Source: Pseudomonas sp. CFBP 13711 (GTDB lineage Bacteria > Pseudomonadota > Gammaproteobacteria > Pseudomonadales > Pseudomonadaceae). From it: 64,000 nucleotides of DNA. A program made the position numbers and the translations under genes. Each line of letters starts with the position of its first letter. The first letter of the stretch is position 1. The stretch covers positions 1 to 64,000 of the forward strand of contig NZ_JACYVI010000006.1 of the NCBI RefSeq assembly GCF_014842265.1, in the 5' to 3' direction. The notes under the pieces are model-generated. The model ran no database searches. It was not told the DNA's origin and saw nothing but the letters and a program-made list of their open reading frames with translations. This document shows positions 63,643 to 64,000 of this stretch, in pieces.

Positions 63643-64000
63643 AGCGCTTGTCGGGGGTTGTGCTGGCGGGCCTGTTGTTGAGCGCATGCAGCAAGGAAGA
63701 GCCGGCACCCGAGCCGGTTCGGCCGGTGCTGTTCATTGAGGTGAAACCCCAGGCTCAGGAAAGCCTGGGTCGTTTCGCCGGCAACATCGCCGCGCGCTAT
63801 GAAAGCACTCTGGGCTTTCGCGTCTCGGGTCGCATTGCCCAGCGCAGCGTCGACGTCGGCGCACAGGTCAAGAAGGGCGACATGCTCGCCGTGCTCGACC
63901 CGACGGACCAACAGAACCAAGTGCGCTCGACCCAAGGCGATCTGGCCCGGGTCGAAGCCCAGTTGATCAACGCCCAGGCCAACGCCCGTCGGCAACAAGA
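63639..64000 (+). CDS. Second RND membrane-fusion lipoprotein, N-terminal part
   Basis: Starts MKRLSGVVLAGLLLSACSKEE with a lipobox (LLSAC), then the lipoyl half FRVSGRIAQRSVDVGAQV and the start of the coiled hairpin; cut by the window end after about 120 codons. Overlaps the previous stop by four bases (ATGA). Confidence 0.9.
   Translation, partial: MKRLSGVVLAGLLLSACSKEEPAPEPVRPVLFIEVKPQAQESLGRFAGNIAARYESTLGFRVSGRIAQRSVDVGAQVKKGDMLAVLDPTDQQNQVRSTQGDLARVEAQLINAQANARRQQ

Overview
The window is a stretch of Pseudomonas chromosome. The evidence is GC-rich coding sequence with heavy antisense shadowing, REP elements, a tandem 5S end of an rRNA operon, the pvf/mgo virulence-factor operon, gabD-gabT, and a desA / GGDEF-EAL / oscA / sbp / cysTWA block whose order I recognise from P. 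aeruginosa PA0286-PA0280. I cannot fix the species from sequence alone; a fluorescens- or syringae-type pseudomonad is plausible.

Layout. 1-304: end of an rRNA operon with two 5S genes, each with its own terminator. 343-7613: pvfD, pvfC, pvfB and pvfA (mgoD, mgoA, mgoC, mgoB), all on the minus strand, behind a 740-bp AT-rich leader, with a lone type II thioesterase beyond it. These genes make diazeniumdiolate / pyrazine N-oxide signals (leudiazen or valdiazen type). 7766-14975: GntR regulator, aldo/keto reductase, MFS transporter, a polar amino-acid ABC transporter (binding-protein gene frameshifted in its signal peptide) and a divergent LysR regulator. 14984-23446: a HigBA-like toxin-antitoxin pair, HAD phosphatase, YdgA-like protein, MscS channel, DUF2628 protein, an epoxide-hydrolase remnant, an HBM-type chemoreceptor with a sigma-28 promoter, and an orphan RelB/DinJ antitoxin.

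23678-37810 is a 14.1-kb integrative island in tRNA-Arg(CCG). It is bounded by a 46-bp att repeat and carries its tyrosine integrase next to the intact tRNA. Cargo is defensive: a type I restriction-modification operon (hsdM-hsdS-abiC-like-hsdR) and a stand-alone SIR2-like protein. The rest is a probable control or replication module (XRE, AlpA-like and HTH_36 proteins, plus a 32-bp-periodic array of TCACGTGA-type palindromes) and several small unknown genes. Insertion left the functional tRNA with a U6-U67 mismatch; the ancestral 3' end sits at the far att site.

38208-51159: gabDT, a response regulator-HDOD gene broken by a one-base frameshift, a PAS-GGDEF cyclase, the desaturase desA, a PAS-GGDEF-EAL protein, then oscA-sbp-cysTWA for sulfate uptake. 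51444-56833: Mpo1-like protein, Crp/Fnr-type regulator, AraC regulator divergent from a second desaturase, an RBBP9-like hydrolase and a short sigma-54 activator lacking a DNA-binding domain. 57042-61952: organosulfur genes (orphan MetQ-like protein, TauD/AtsK-type dioxygenase and its ABC transporter). 62503-64000: two lipoprotein RND membrane-fusion proteins, the second cut by the window end.

Both frameshifts are single missing bases in C runs, which suggests sequence error as much as real gene loss.
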